From contig NZ_JARXWF010000004.1 of NCBI RefSeq assembly GCF_029892605.1, forward strand, positions 1 to 64,000: DNA of 64,000 nt, given 5' to 3'. Within the stretch, counting starts at the first letter, position 1. Every line of letters starts with the position of its first letter. The notes beneath the pieces were generated by a model. It saw only the letters and a list, made by a program, of their open reading frames with translations, was not told the origin of the DNA and did not search any database. The stretch is from Parabacteroides sp. PM6-13. GTDB taxonomy: Bacteria > Bacteroidota > Bacteroidia > Bacteroidales > Tannerellaceae. The translations under genes and the position numbers were made by a program. This document shows, piece by piece, positions 23,968 to 32,455 of this stretch.

Positions 23968-25431
23968 TTATTTTGATTGTTGTTGTGCAAATATGTCTCT
24001 CAGCTTTTCCCGGTCGTCAAAATGGTGTTTCACACCCTTTATCTCCTGATAATCCTCATGGCCTTTGCCGGCCACCAGAATGACATCACCCTTTTTCGCC
24101 AGCATCGTTGCCGTGCGTATAGCCTGGGTACGATCGGTAATACAAAGCGTGCGACTCATTTCGTCAGCATTCAGTCCGGCCACCATATCCTGGATAATCT
24201 CGTCCGGCTCCTCGAAACGAGGGTTGTCGGATGTAAGAATCACCTGGTCGCTGTATTTGATCGCCTCTTTTGCCATCAGCGGACGTTTGCCTTTATCACG
24301 GTTTCCGCCGGCACCCACCACGGTGATCACCCGGCCGCGGCCGTCCAACACCTCACCGATGGCGTTCAACACATTGGTCAAAGCATCCGGTGTATGCGCG
24401 TAATCGACAATCGCCGTATACCCCAGCGGTGAGAGAACCGTTTCGAACCGACCGGAGACAGGCAATAAGGCACTGAGCACCAGGAGAACCTCTTCCGGCT
24501 TGCGCCCCAAGGCCACCGCCGTGCCGTAGACAGCCAACAGATTATAGGCATTGAAGCGCCCCACGAAATGCACCATCACCTCTTGCCCATTGATCTGCAA
24601 AGCCGTTCCTTCAAAGTGTGATTCCAGTATTTTGGCTTTGAAATCGGCCAGCGTCCGCAGGGAATAAGAGAGTTTTTGTGCCTTTGTATTTTGCAGCATG
24701 ACCGGCCCGGCCTTATCATCTATATTGGTCAAGGCAAAAGCCTCTTTCGGCAAATCGTCGAAAAAACGTTTCTTGGCATGCAGGTAATTCTCTACCGTCA
24801 GGTGATAATCCATGTGATCGCGCGAAAGATTGGTAAAGATGCCTCCCTTAAAGGTCAATCCACTGATCCGTCGCTGATCGACCGCGTGCGAACTCACCTC
24901 CATAAACGCATAGGAACATCCGGCTTTTACCATCCGGTCAAACAACGCCTGCAATGTAGGTGCGTCGGGCGTTGTATGCGTAGCCGGCACGACCTCATCG
25001 TCTATGTAATTACAAACGGTCGATATCAGTCCCACCTTGTATCCCATCATACGAAACATCTCATACAGGAGTGTAGCGATGGTCGTCTTCCCGTTTGTTC
25101 CGGTTACGCCTACCAACGTGAGCTTAGCCGACGGATGGTCATACCAGGCCGAAAGCAACACACCTAAAGCCTCCGCCGAATCGCCTACACAAATATAGGT
25201 TGCGGCAGCAGACACCTCCTCGGGCATTTTTTCGCACACGATAGCGACCGCTCCTTTTTCGATAGCACTCGTTATATAGTCATGACCGTCGACAGAAACG
25301 CCTTTCACCGCGACAAACAGCGTACCCGCCTCTACCTTCCGCGAGTCGGACTCTATGCGCAGGATATCGATATCCAAAGTTCCGCGTATATCCGGCTTGT
25401 CTAATGCCTTTATTAAATCCTTTAGTTTCAT
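23968..25431 (-). CDS. murE: UDP-MurNAc-tripeptide synthetase MurE (meso-DAP type)
   Basis: Cytoplasmic ligase adding the third stem residue. The ATP loop is [20 protein letters not shown] (about residues 112-130), the UDP-MurNAc contact region [10 protein letters not shown], the catalytic [12 protein letters not shown] and the C-terminal [15 protein letters not shown]. The DNPR motif marks meso-diaminopimelate as substrate, so the wall is predicted to carry mDAP rather than lysine. 487 residues. It lies 6 bp after ftsI and 9 bp before mraY. Confidence 0.96.
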   Translation of the reverse strand: MKLKDLIKALDKPDIRGTLDIDILRIESDSRKVEAGTLFVAVKGVSVDGHDYITSAIEKGAVAIVCEKMPEEVSAAATYICVGDSAEALGVLLSAWYDHPSAKLTLVGVTGTNGKTTIATLLYEMFRMMGYKVGLISTVCNYIDDEVVPATHTTPDAPTLQALFDRMVKAGCSYAFMEVSSHAVDQRRISGLTFKGGIFTNLSRDHMDYHLTVENYLHAKKRFFDDLPKEAFALTNIDDKAGPVMLQNTKAQKLSYSLRTLADFKAKILESHFEGTALQINGQEVMVHFVGRFNAYNLLAVYGTAVALGRKPEEVLLVLSALLPVSGRFETVLSPLGYTAIVDYAHTPDALTNVLNAIGEVLDGRGRVITVVGAGGNRDKGKRPLMAKEAIKYSDQVILTSDNPRFEEPDEIIQDMVAGLNADEMSRTLCITDRTQAIRTATMLAKKGDVILVAGKGHEDYQEIKGVKHHFDDREKLRDIFAQQQSK

Positions 25432-25437
25432 ATCTTG

Positions 25438-27594
25438 TTATCTCAATTGTAACGTTACCGTTTGACCTCTCACGGCCTGTTGTCCCGGCTGAATGCTCTG
25501 GCTGATTACCTTGCCCACGCCCGAGAGATGCACCTGTAGCCCCGCCTGTTCCAGCAGGTAAATGGCATCTTTGGCACCCATCCCGATCACACGCGGCACT
25601 TTGCCATTCGATACGGCAAGATCTTTCAACACCACCTCTTCTTTCTCACCTTCCGCGACAGCCACCACCCAGTCGGTTTCCGGTTCGCCGGTCTCCGCTT
25701 TCACATCCAGCCGACGAAGCACCTGCTCCACCGCTTTGCGATCGCCCCCTTTCACATGGGGCGTCATCACCGCCATCGAGTCACGATCGATCTTACGCAG
25801 ATCGAACGACATCTGGTGGGCATATATTCTTTCCGCGATATTTTTCACCACGACGCCCGACATTGTTCCCCCCGACGGATAACCAATACGCGGTTGACGA
25901 ATCACCACAATACAGGAATACTGCGGATCGTCTGCCGGGAAATAGCCACAGAAAGAGACCTGGTGACCCGCCGTGCGATAGACACCGCCCGAGGCGATCT
26001 GCGCCGTACCGGTCTTCCCGGCTATCCGGATCATATTCGATCTCACGTCCGTCCCCGTTCCATTCTCCACCACACCCAATAACATATCCTGTACAATCGC
26101 CAGGGTCTTCTTCGAACAAATGGAGGGGATCAATACAGTCGGTGAAAATTTCTCCACCACCTTCCCTTGGTTCGTAATCTCCCGGGTGAAATAAGGGCGC
26201 ATCATCTTGCCGCCATTGGCAATGGCATTATAGAACGTCAGTGTTTGTATCGGAAGAATTTGTGTTTCATAGCCAATCGACATCCAGGGCAGTGCCGTCT
26301 TCGACCAATTGCTTCTGTCGACATTCGGCATTCGGATCTTAGACTTTCCCGAACCGGGGATCTCCAAATCCAGGTCGGCATTCATACCGATACGATAAAG
26401 CCCCTCTACAAATTTTTCCGGTTTATCAGCGTATCCATCCAGAATTGTTTTTGAAACCCCGATATTGGAGGATACCCAAATAGCCTTCTCCACAGTGATC
26501 GTTTGATATCCTCCTCTGTTGAGATTGTGGTCGGTCATACGTTGGCCGGCTATCATATAGAGTCCGTTACCCGTATCAACCGAATCGCCCGGCTGACAGA
26601 CGCCATCTTCCAACGCCACCATAATAGAGGCCACCTTAAAGGTCGATCCGGGCTCTGTTTCGTCGGCCACGGCATGGTTCTTCGTCTCGCCATACACACC
26701 CTCGCGGATACGTCCCATATTGGTAATGGCTTTGATCTCGCCCGTGGCCACTTCCATCACCACAGCCGTACCCGATTCGGCATCGATCTCTTTCAGTTTG
26801 TCAACCAACGCTTTCTCCGTAAAGTCTTGAATATCGATATCGATGGTAGTCCACACATCCATCCCGTCAATCGGTTCGATCTCCGTCACATTGGTCCAGC
26901 TCCCCCCTACTCTGCGTACCGAGCTCAGGCCTGCCTCTCCACGCAACAGCGAATCATATTTCAGCTCCAGGCCATTCTTTCCTTTCGAAACACCCGTGGC
27001 CTCCAGTTCCCCGTAGATATCACCTATGGTACGCGAAGCCAGTGTACCAAACGGTTTCTCGCGCTGCACCATCTCTTTGGTATAAAAACCACTGACATTA
27101 CGATTCAAGCGAAGGAAAGGATAGGTTTTGATCTCTTTCAGATCGGCATACGACACCCGCTGGCGACAAATCGGGAACTGGCGACTTTTGCCTTTCAGCC
27201 CATTTTGCAAATGAGTTTTATAACCGGCGGCCGTTTTGTCTTTCAATTTGTTGGCAAGATAATACGACAACGAATCGAGCGATTGCTGAAAAACCTCCGG
27301 TTTGAATCCATCCGCTCTGAAATCGATATATAGATTATAACGAGGCACGCTGGTGGCCATTAGCTTTCCCTCCGCCGAATAGATATTGCCTCGCCCGGGC
27401 AATACCAGGCGATCCGGACGCTTCTGGCTTTCACCCACAGCGATCCATTTGTCTTTTTCCACAAAGGCTGTTTTGAAAGCACAGAAAACGATAGCCGATG
27501 CCACCCCCAGCAGCAACACAACAACAAGGAAATAATAGACAAAAATCTTATTATCCTGACGCGTTTTCTCTTGTAATTCCTTCTCTTCCGACAT
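25438..27594 (-). CDS. ftsI: Septal transpeptidase FtsI (PBP3) with PASTA domain
   Basis: Class B penicillin-binding protein crosslinking septal peptidoglycan. A short cytoplasmic tail is followed by a membrane helix (YYFLVVVLLLGVASAIVFCA, about residues 21-40). The dimerisation/pedestal domain contains RGNIYSAEGKLMATSVPRYN. Transpeptidase motifs are SxxK in EPGSTFKVASIMVALEDG, SxN in WVSSNIGVSK and KTGTAQIASGGVYRT. A C-terminal PASTA domain (VPRVIGMGAKDAIYLLEQAG) ends the 718 residues. It follows the FtsL-like gene by 2 bp. Confidence 0.95.
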   Translation of the reverse strand: MSEEKELQEKTRQDNKIFVYYFLVVVLLLGVASAIVFCAFKTAFVEKDKWIAVGESQKRPDRLVLPGRGNIYSAEGKLMATSVPRYNLYIDFRADGFKPEVFQQSLDSLSYYLANKLKDKTAAGYKTHLQNGLKGKSRQFPICRQRVSYADLKEIKTYPFLRLNRNVSGFYTKEMVQREKPFGTLASRTIGDIYGELEATGVSKGKNGLELKYDSLLRGEAGLSSVRRVGGSWTNVTEIEPIDGMDVWTTIDIDIQDFTEKALVDKLKEIDAESGTAVVMEVATGEIKAITNMGRIREGVYGETKNHAVADETEPGSTFKVASIMVALEDGVCQPGDSVDTGNGLYMIAGQRMTDHNLNRGGYQTITVEKAIWVSSNIGVSKTILDGYADKPEKFVEGLYRIGMNADLDLEIPGSGKSKIRMPNVDRSNWSKTALPWMSIGYETQILPIQTLTFYNAIANGGKMMRPYFTREITNQGKVVEKFSPTVLIPSICSKKTLAIVQDMLLGVVENGTGTDVRSNMIRIAGKTGTAQIASGGVYRTAGHQVSFCGYFPADDPQYSCIVVIRQPRIGYPSGGTMSGVVVKNIAERIYAHQMSFDLRKIDRDSMAVMTPHVKGGDRKAVEQVLRRLDVKAETGEPETDWVVAVAEGEKEEVVLKDLAVSNGKVPRVIGMGAKDAIYLLEQAGLQVHLSGVGKVISQSIQPGQQAVRGQTVTLQLR

Positions 27595-27596
27595 AG

Positions 27597-27941
27597 TTAT
27601 TTATACAATTCATAAGCAGGTGTCTTGGCGCTTTTCAAGTCCAATCCCTGCTCTTCCACCAACGATTCGATCTGCGACTGACGACTATGCCCCGTTAGGG
27701 TTGACGAGATCGACAAGGCTTCAAAACGCACATCCTGCAACTGCTGTTGCAACCGATCGATCTCTTTTAGTTTCTGCATACAGGTATAACGGTTTCCGAT
27801 AAAAAAGAAAAGAAGCACAACGACCAACACAATCATCTTGGTGTGCTTCACGATGAAGTCCTCCTTCAAAATGCCTCCCCCTAAGATATAGAGCAGTGAG
27901 AAGCGTTTTTCTTTTTTCTTTTTCCTGTTCGGTTGTGCCAT
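27597..27941 (-). CDS. ftsL: FtsL-like division protein
   Basis: 114-residue bitopic protein in the standard ftsL position between rsmH and ftsI. A basic N-terminus (RKKKKEKRFSLLYILGGG) is followed by a transmembrane helix (TKMIVLVVVLLFFFIGNRYT, about residues 34-54) and a coiled-coil-like segment (MQKLKEIDRLQQQLQDVRFE). The Bacteroidetes members (FtsL/YllD-like) are too divergent for sequence matching to E. coli FtsL, so the name rests on topology and position. Confidence 0.85.
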   Translation of the reverse strand: MAQPNRKKKKEKRFSLLYILGGGILKEDFIVKHTKMIVLVVVLLFFFIGNRYTCMQKLKEIDRLQQQLQDVRFEALSISSTLTGHSRQSQIESLVEEQGLDLKSAKTPAYELYK

Positions 27942-27967
27942 GGGTTATATCTCTTTTTCTTTTTTTG

Positions 27968-28879
27968 TTATCCTATCAACTCCGCCACGCGCAGCTTGGC
28001 TGAACGCGACCGTGGGTTTCGCTCCACCTCTTCGTCGGAGGCGACAACCAGCTTCTCAACGATCCGAAATGGAGTCAATACATTGCCATAAAAGTCCTGC
28101 TCGCTCTTCCCGTCAAAACGACCACTCTTCAAAAAGTTCTTCACCAGCCTGTCTTCCAATGAATGATAGGTGATCACCACCAACCGCCCACCGGGCTTCA
28201 ACACGCGAAGCGTTTGCTCCAGCATCTCCTTCAGGGCGCTCATCTCGTCGTTCACCTCGATGCGCAACGCCTGAAAAGCCTGCGCCAGATACTTCTTCTC
28301 TTTATTCTTTCCGCCTAAGGGCTTGACAAGATCAATAAACTGAGCAATGGTTTGTATAGGCTGTTGTTGACGGCTACGCACCAGCACAGACGCCAGCTTA
28401 CGCGACTGCTTCAGCTCGCCATAATAATAAAACAGGTCGGCCAACTGCTCTTCGGTGTATTGATTGACAATATCGGCAGCCGTACGCCCCGAACGGCAGT
28501 TCATCCGCATATCCAACGGCCCGTCAAAACGAAACGAGAAACCCCGCTCCTCCTCATCGAAATGATGAGACGAAACGCCCAGATCGGCCAACAGCCCATC
28601 CACCGCGCCTACCTGATCATGATAACGCATGAAATTGTAGAGATAACGGAAGTTACTCCGCACAAACACAAAATGAGGATCTTCGGGAATATTCTGTTCG
28701 GCGTCGGCATCCTGGTCGAAACCATACAAACGCCCGTCACCACGGAGCTGTTTCAATATCTCACGGGAATGTCCGCCACCACCGAAAGTTACATCCACAT
28801 ATACACCGGCAGGCTTCACAGCCAACCCATCCAGGCTCTCTTTTAATAAAACGGGAGTATGATAAGAAACTTCAGCCAC
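27968..28879 (-). CDS. rsmH: 16S rRNA (cytosine1402-N4)-methyltransferase RsmH
   Basis: SAM-dependent methyltransferase modifying C1402 in 16S rRNA, formerly MraW. Motifs are YHTPVLLKESLDGL, the SAM loop VDVTFGGGGHSREILKQLRG, LLADLGVSSHHFDEEERGFS, and ALRIEVNDEMSALKEMLEQT, ending RNPRSRSAKLRVAE. 303 residues. The start codon seems to be GTG at 28879. It is the first gene of the dcw cluster here; the usual mraZ is not found directly upstream, where the next gene is divergent. Confidence 0.95.
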   Translation of the reverse strand: MAEVSYHTPVLLKESLDGLAVKPAGVYVDVTFGGGGHSREILKQLRGDGRLYGFDQDADAEQNIPEDPHFVFVRSNFRYLYNFMRYHDQVGAVDGLLADLGVSSHHFDEEERGFSFRFDGPLDMRMNCRSGRTAADIVNQYTEEQLADLFYYYGELKQSRKLASVLVRSRQQQPIQTIAQFIDLVKPLGGKNKEKKYLAQAFQALRIEVNDEMSALKEMLEQTLRVLKPGGRLVVITYHSLEDRLVKNFLKSGRFDGKSEQDFYGNVLTPFRIVEKLVVASDEEVERNPRSRSAKLRVAELIG

Positions 28880-29059
28880 TTTTCGGACACTATTACATTA
28901 AACCATTCCTTAAACTAAACCCACCTAATCACCTAAAAAGCAGACGGGTTATCATTTTCATCGTAAAGTTACAACATTCTTTCTATAACTTCCAAACAAT
29001 AAAAAGAAAAAGTAGCCAAAAAGTTTTCAACAGGTCACCCTAAAACCATATATAATCCG

Positions 29060-29067
29060 TAGGTTTG
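29060..29067 (+). promoter_or_regulatory. -7 box TAGGTTTG of the winged-helix gene
   Basis: TAGGTTTG fits TAnnTTTG of Bacteroidetes housekeeping promoters and lies 30 bp before the ATG at 29098. No clear TTG is found at the usual -33 spacing. Confidence 0.45.
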
Positions 29068-29097
29068 CAACATTCACTACAAAAACAAATAACAAAG

Positions 29098-30150
29098 ATG
29101 AATTCGACAGATATCCTGGGGATCCGCCTGTACAATCAGCTATTGGCCGAAAACCGACTAAAAGAGCCCGAAGAGGTGGTCTCCTATATGGGCGCCATGC
29201 AATCGCAAGCATCGGAAATGGCCAAATGGGGCATCGGGAACCGGTTGGAAGACGCCAGCCATCAACGAGTAACAGAGGCGCTCGACGCGGGACGCATCAT
29301 TCGCACACATATCCTACGTCCAACCTGGCACTTTGTTTCCGCCGAAGATATTCACTGGATGATCCCACTATCCACATCGCGTTTGAAACCCGTATTCCTC
29401 TCGTATGCTAAGATGATAGGGATTGACGAAGCAAGTATGCCCCGCAGAAGCGTTCAGGTGATCAACACCTTAGAAAAACAGGGACACCTCACCAAGCAGG
29501 AGATCGACGAACAGCTAAAAAACGAGGGGATAGAGATCGACGAACGGGAGCTGAGTATTATCTTGTCACAGGCTGAAATAGAAGGGATCGTATGCAACGG
29601 AGTCGCCAAAGGCATCAAACACACCTACGCCCTCTTAGAGGAGCGCGTGCCCAAGACTCGCTCTTTCGACAAAGAGGAGGCATTGGCTACGCTGGCCTAT
29701 AAATTCTTTTCCAGTCACGGCCCGGCGACACTGCAAGATTTCATCTGGTGGTCCGGATTGCTTATCACCGAAGCCCGAAGTGCCCTGGAGATGGTGAAAG
29801 AGCAGTTTGTCTCGGAGACGTTGAACGGCAGAGAGTTCTGGATGAAAAATGATATCCGGATACCGGAAAAGGGAAAAGACTCCGCCTTATTGCTTCCTCC
29901 TTTCGATGAGTTCGTGGTCAGCTACAAGGATCGTTCGGAGCTGATCGAAGACGAGCACTACGGAAAGGTAATGACGAAAAACGGATTGTTCAGTCCTACC
30001 GTTATGTTGAATGGGCGTATCATCGGCTCGTGGAAGAAGGTAACGAAGAAGAAAATGCCGGAAGTGGAGATCTCTTTTTTCAAAAAAACATCCCAAAAAA
30101 CAGAGCGTTTGGTGCAAGCCGCCATCCAAGAGTATCTCCGTTTTCTATAA
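29098..30150 (+). CDS. Winged-helix DNA-binding domain protein (HTH_42, AlkZ-like)
   Basis: About 350 residues, family PF06224, which includes the DNA glycosylases AlkZ/YcaQ that excise alkylated or crosslinked bases. Near the N-terminus, YMGAMQSQASEMAKWGIGNR holds a Q-x-Q pair like the catalytic QxQ/QxD motif of AlkZ; then RTHILRPTWHFVSAEDIHWM. Three winged-helix units are expected (KQGHLTKQEIDEQLKNEGIE is one), and the C-terminal DRSELIEDEHYGKVMTKNGL is conserved in the family. Whether this member is a glycosylase is not known. The ATG at 29098 is chosen over a TTG at 29065 because it follows the promoter box at a normal distance. Confidence 0.88.
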   Translation: MNSTDILGIRLYNQLLAENRLKEPEEVVSYMGAMQSQASEMAKWGIGNRLEDASHQRVTEALDAGRIIRTHILRPTWHFVSAEDIHWMIPLSTSRLKPVFLSYAKMIGIDEASMPRRSVQVINTLEKQGHLTKQEIDEQLKNEGIEIDERELSIILSQAEIEGIVCNGVAKGIKHTYALLEERVPKTRSFDKEEALATLAYKFFSSHGPATLQDFIWWSGLLITEARSALEMVKEQFVSETLNGREFWMKNDIRIPEKGKDSALLLPPFDEFVVSYKDRSELIEDEHYGKVMTKNGLFSPTVMLNGRIIGSWKKVTKKKMPEVEISFFKKTSQKTERLVQAAIQEYLRFL

Positions 30151-30189
30151 ATTCATTACCTTTATCAGCCATTTATAACTATTACGAAG

Positions 30190-30861
30190 ATGCAAACAAA
30201 AGAAATATTCGACTTTTTAAGAGAGTTGCAAAGCAACAACAACCGCACCTGGTTTCAAGAGAACAAAGCGAAATACCAGGTAGCCCGAAAGCAATTCGAA
30301 GCCTTGGTGGACGATATGATCGTCGGCATTGCCAAGTTTGACCCCGAAGCCGCCGCCACGACAACAAAAGATTCGATCTTCCGTATCTACCGAGACACAC
30401 GCTTCGCGGCGGATAAGACGCCCTACAAGACCCATTTCGGTGCCTTTATCACCCAAGGGGGCAAGCTGAATCAACGAGGCGGCTATTACATTCATTTAGA
30501 GCCCGGAGGCTCCCTGTTTGCCGGCGGCGTCTGGCACCTCGACCCTCCCCTGTTGAAAGCGCTCCGGCAGGACATATACGACAATATGGAAGAGTTCGTT
30601 TCGATTGTGGAGGATCCGGCTTTCACGCGCCACTATAAGATGGACGACACATATAAACTAAAACGCATGCCGGCTCCCTTTCCTGCCGATGCGGAGGGCG
30701 GCGAATGGCTGAAACATAAAAACTACACCTGTTCGAACTTTGTAGAAGATGATTTCTTTGACGCGGAGGACGCGCTTACGGAAAGCCTGAAACGCCTGGA
30801 GTTGATTTATCCGTTGAACAGGTTTATCAACTACACCATCGACGAAACCATGCATGGATAA
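30190..30861 (+). CDS. DUF2461 family protein
   Basis: 223 residues of the DUF2461 family (TIGR02453). Typical segments are LRELQSNNNRTWFQENKAKY at the N-terminus, SIFRIYRDTRFAADKTPYKT and GYYIHLEPGGSLFAGGVWHL. Function is unknown; the pattern of charged conserved residues suggests an enzyme. It begins 39 bp after the winged-helix gene and is probably co-transcribed, which loosely hints at DNA or stress metabolism. Confidence 0.9.
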   Translation: MQTKEIFDFLRELQSNNNRTWFQENKAKYQVARKQFEALVDDMIVGIAKFDPEAAATTTKDSIFRIYRDTRFAADKTPYKTHFGAFITQGGKLNQRGGYYIHLEPGGSLFAGGVWHLDPPLLKALRQDIYDNMEEFVSIVEDPAFTRHYKMDDTYKLKRMPAPFPADAEGGEWLKHKNYTCSNFVEDDFFDAEDALTESLKRLELIYPLNRFINYTIDETMHG

Positions 30862-30890
30862 CTTATTTTTCACTTTAATACCTTTTTAGT

Positions 30891-31892
30891 ATGCAAAAAC
30901 GAATTTATCTTTTGATCCTTTTCTGTTTGGCGTATACGATGGGACAGTATCTGTCGGCACAAAACAGAAACCAACGGGAAGTAAGGAAAAACATCCCGTT
31001 AGACTCTATCCGCCTGAGCGACCCTTGTATCCTCGCGGATAAAGAAACGAATATGTATTACATGACCGGCACCGGAGGTCTTTTGTGGAAGAGCCCGGAT
31101 CTGAAACTATGGGAAGGTCCCTATCATGTCGCCAAGACCGATCCCGACTCCTGGATGGGTCCTAATCCGATGATCTGGGCAGCTGAGTTGCATGCCTACA
31201 AAGACAAGTATTACTACTTTGCCACCTTCACAAACAACGCGATCATGGTCGACACGGTCAACGGAAGACCATTGGAACGCCGGGCAAGCCATGTATTGGT
31301 GAGCGATCGCCCGGAGGGTCCCTACCTGCCGATGGCCGACGAGACCTATCTGCCGGCGAAGATGCTGACCCTCGACGGCACCTTCTGGGTTGAAGACGGG
31401 ACGCCCTATATGATCTATTGCCACGAATGGTTGCAGAACGGCAACGGAACGATGGAGAAGATCGAATTAAAGCCCGACCTCAGCGGATCCGTTGGAGAAG
31501 GAAAGATCCTGTTTCGCGCCAAAGATTCGCCCTGGAACCGCGAAGAGGTAGACGGCAAGATCGTTCCTCATAAGGTAACCGATGGTCCTTACCTCTTCCG
31601 TACCGGCACAGGACGTTTAGGTATGATATGGACAAGCTGGATCCATGATGTGTATACGCAAGGCGTGGTGTATTCGGAAAGCGGCACTATCGACGGCCCC
31701 TGGATCCAGGAGAAGGACCCGATCACGCCTCCGAACTTCGGACACGGCATGCTGTTTCAGACCCTTGAGGGCAAATGGCTGATGTCGGTGCATAGCCATA
31801 AAGACGTAAACGGACGATATATCCGTATTCCCAATCTCTTCGAGGTCGACCTGTCGGGTGATAAATTGGTGGTTGGTAAAATTGTTAAGTAG
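30891..31892 (+). CDS. Secreted glycoside hydrolase family 43 protein
   Basis: 333 residues with a signal peptide (RIYLLILFCLAYTMGQYLSA) and a five-bladed GH43 propeller. The first catalytic Asp is in RLSDPCILADKETN (base), the second acidic position in TLDGTFWVEDGTPYMIYCHE, and KVTDGPYLFRTGTGRLGMIW occupies the general-acid region, where the usual EGP is DGP, as in a subset of GH43 proteins. Likely alpha-L-arabinofuranosidase, beta-xylosidase or galactan-active enzyme; substrate not certain. It lies 29 bp after the DUF2461 gene but fits functionally with the carbohydrate island. A 387-bp hairpin element starts 2 bp after its stop. Confidence 0.88.
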   Translation: MQKRIYLLILFCLAYTMGQYLSAQNRNQREVRKNIPLDSIRLSDPCILADKETNMYYMTGTGGLLWKSPDLKLWEGPYHVAKTDPDSWMGPNPMIWAAELHAYKDKYYYFATFTNNAIMVDTVNGRPLERRASHVLVSDRPEGPYLPMADETYLPAKMLTLDGTFWVEDGTPYMIYCHEWLQNGNGTMEKIELKPDLSGSVGEGKILFRAKDSPWNREEVDGKIVPHKVTDGPYLFRTGTGRLGMIWTSWIHDVYTQGVVYSESGTIDGPWIQEKDPITPPNFGHGMLFQTLEGKWLMSVHSHKDVNGRYIRIPNLFEVDLSGDKLVVGKIVK

Positions 31893-31893
31893 T

Positions 31894-32280
31894 TAGCCTT
31901 ATAGGCCCATGTTTGGATGAACGTGTTTGTATGGCTAAAGGCCACAGCAGGCCTGCAAGGCCAAGTCCCAGCGGGACGAAGACTTAGCCCAGGGTAAGCA
32001 GGCCGAAGGTCTGCGCCACCCTGGGACTCTATGGATATGTAAAAATGAGTTCTGCAAGAACGAAAGAAGAAATCCAATCTCCATACATCCTATCACCTCA
32101 TATCTATCGTTCCTTCAGAACTCCACTCATTGTATTGTCGTGATACCCAGGGTTGCGCAGACTTTCAGTCTGCTTACCCGTGGGCTAAGTCTTCGTCCCT
32201 CCGGGACTCGGCCCTTCAGGCCCGGATGGCCTTCAGTCATACAAACACGTTCATCCAAACATGGGCACCTATAAGGCTAA
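31894..32280. repeat. 387-bp element with long imperfect inverted repeats
   Basis: Ends TTAGCCTTATAGG at 31894 and CCTATAAGGCTAA at 32280 are exact inverted copies. The arms stay paired with mismatches for about 145 bp (GTTTGGATGAACGTGTTTGT, GGGACGAAGACTTAGCCCA), continuing through AGTTCTGCAAGAACG and CGTTCCTTCAGAACT towards the centre. The centre shares TCGTTC-TTCAGAACTCCA, and both share CCCAGGGTT, with the element at 7746-8003. No transposase and no worthwhile frame. Likely a non-autonomous mobile element or giant hairpin; nothing else is in this gap except a terminator at 32390. Confidence 0.75.
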
Positions 32281-32389
32281 ATATCATTCAGCGTAGTTAG
32301 CGTTAGTTGTGATCTTTTTGCGACTCTGACTACTCTAACTACTTTGACTACTTTTAACTACTAAGTGCAAAACGATCACCACTTCCACT

Positions 32390-32434
32390 AAAAAAGAGAG
32401 CGGAGATTCCCTTGAGGAACCTCCGCTCTTTTTT
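32390..32434. terminator. Bidirectional terminator after the arabinose operon
   Basis: AAAAAAGAGAGCGGAG, a short loop and CTCCGCTCTTTTTT form a GC-rich stem with A and T tracts on either side, 22 bp past the stop of the minus-strand symporter gene. It also ends anything read from the plus strand through the inverted-repeat element. Confidence 0.85.
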
Positions 32435-32455
32435 ATCTATTCATATCAATATCTC

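Noticed and set aside
31757-32077. 106-codon frame across the 387-bp element
   Set aside because: It reads through inverted-repeat arms and the antisense end of GH43; an artefact of the repeat.
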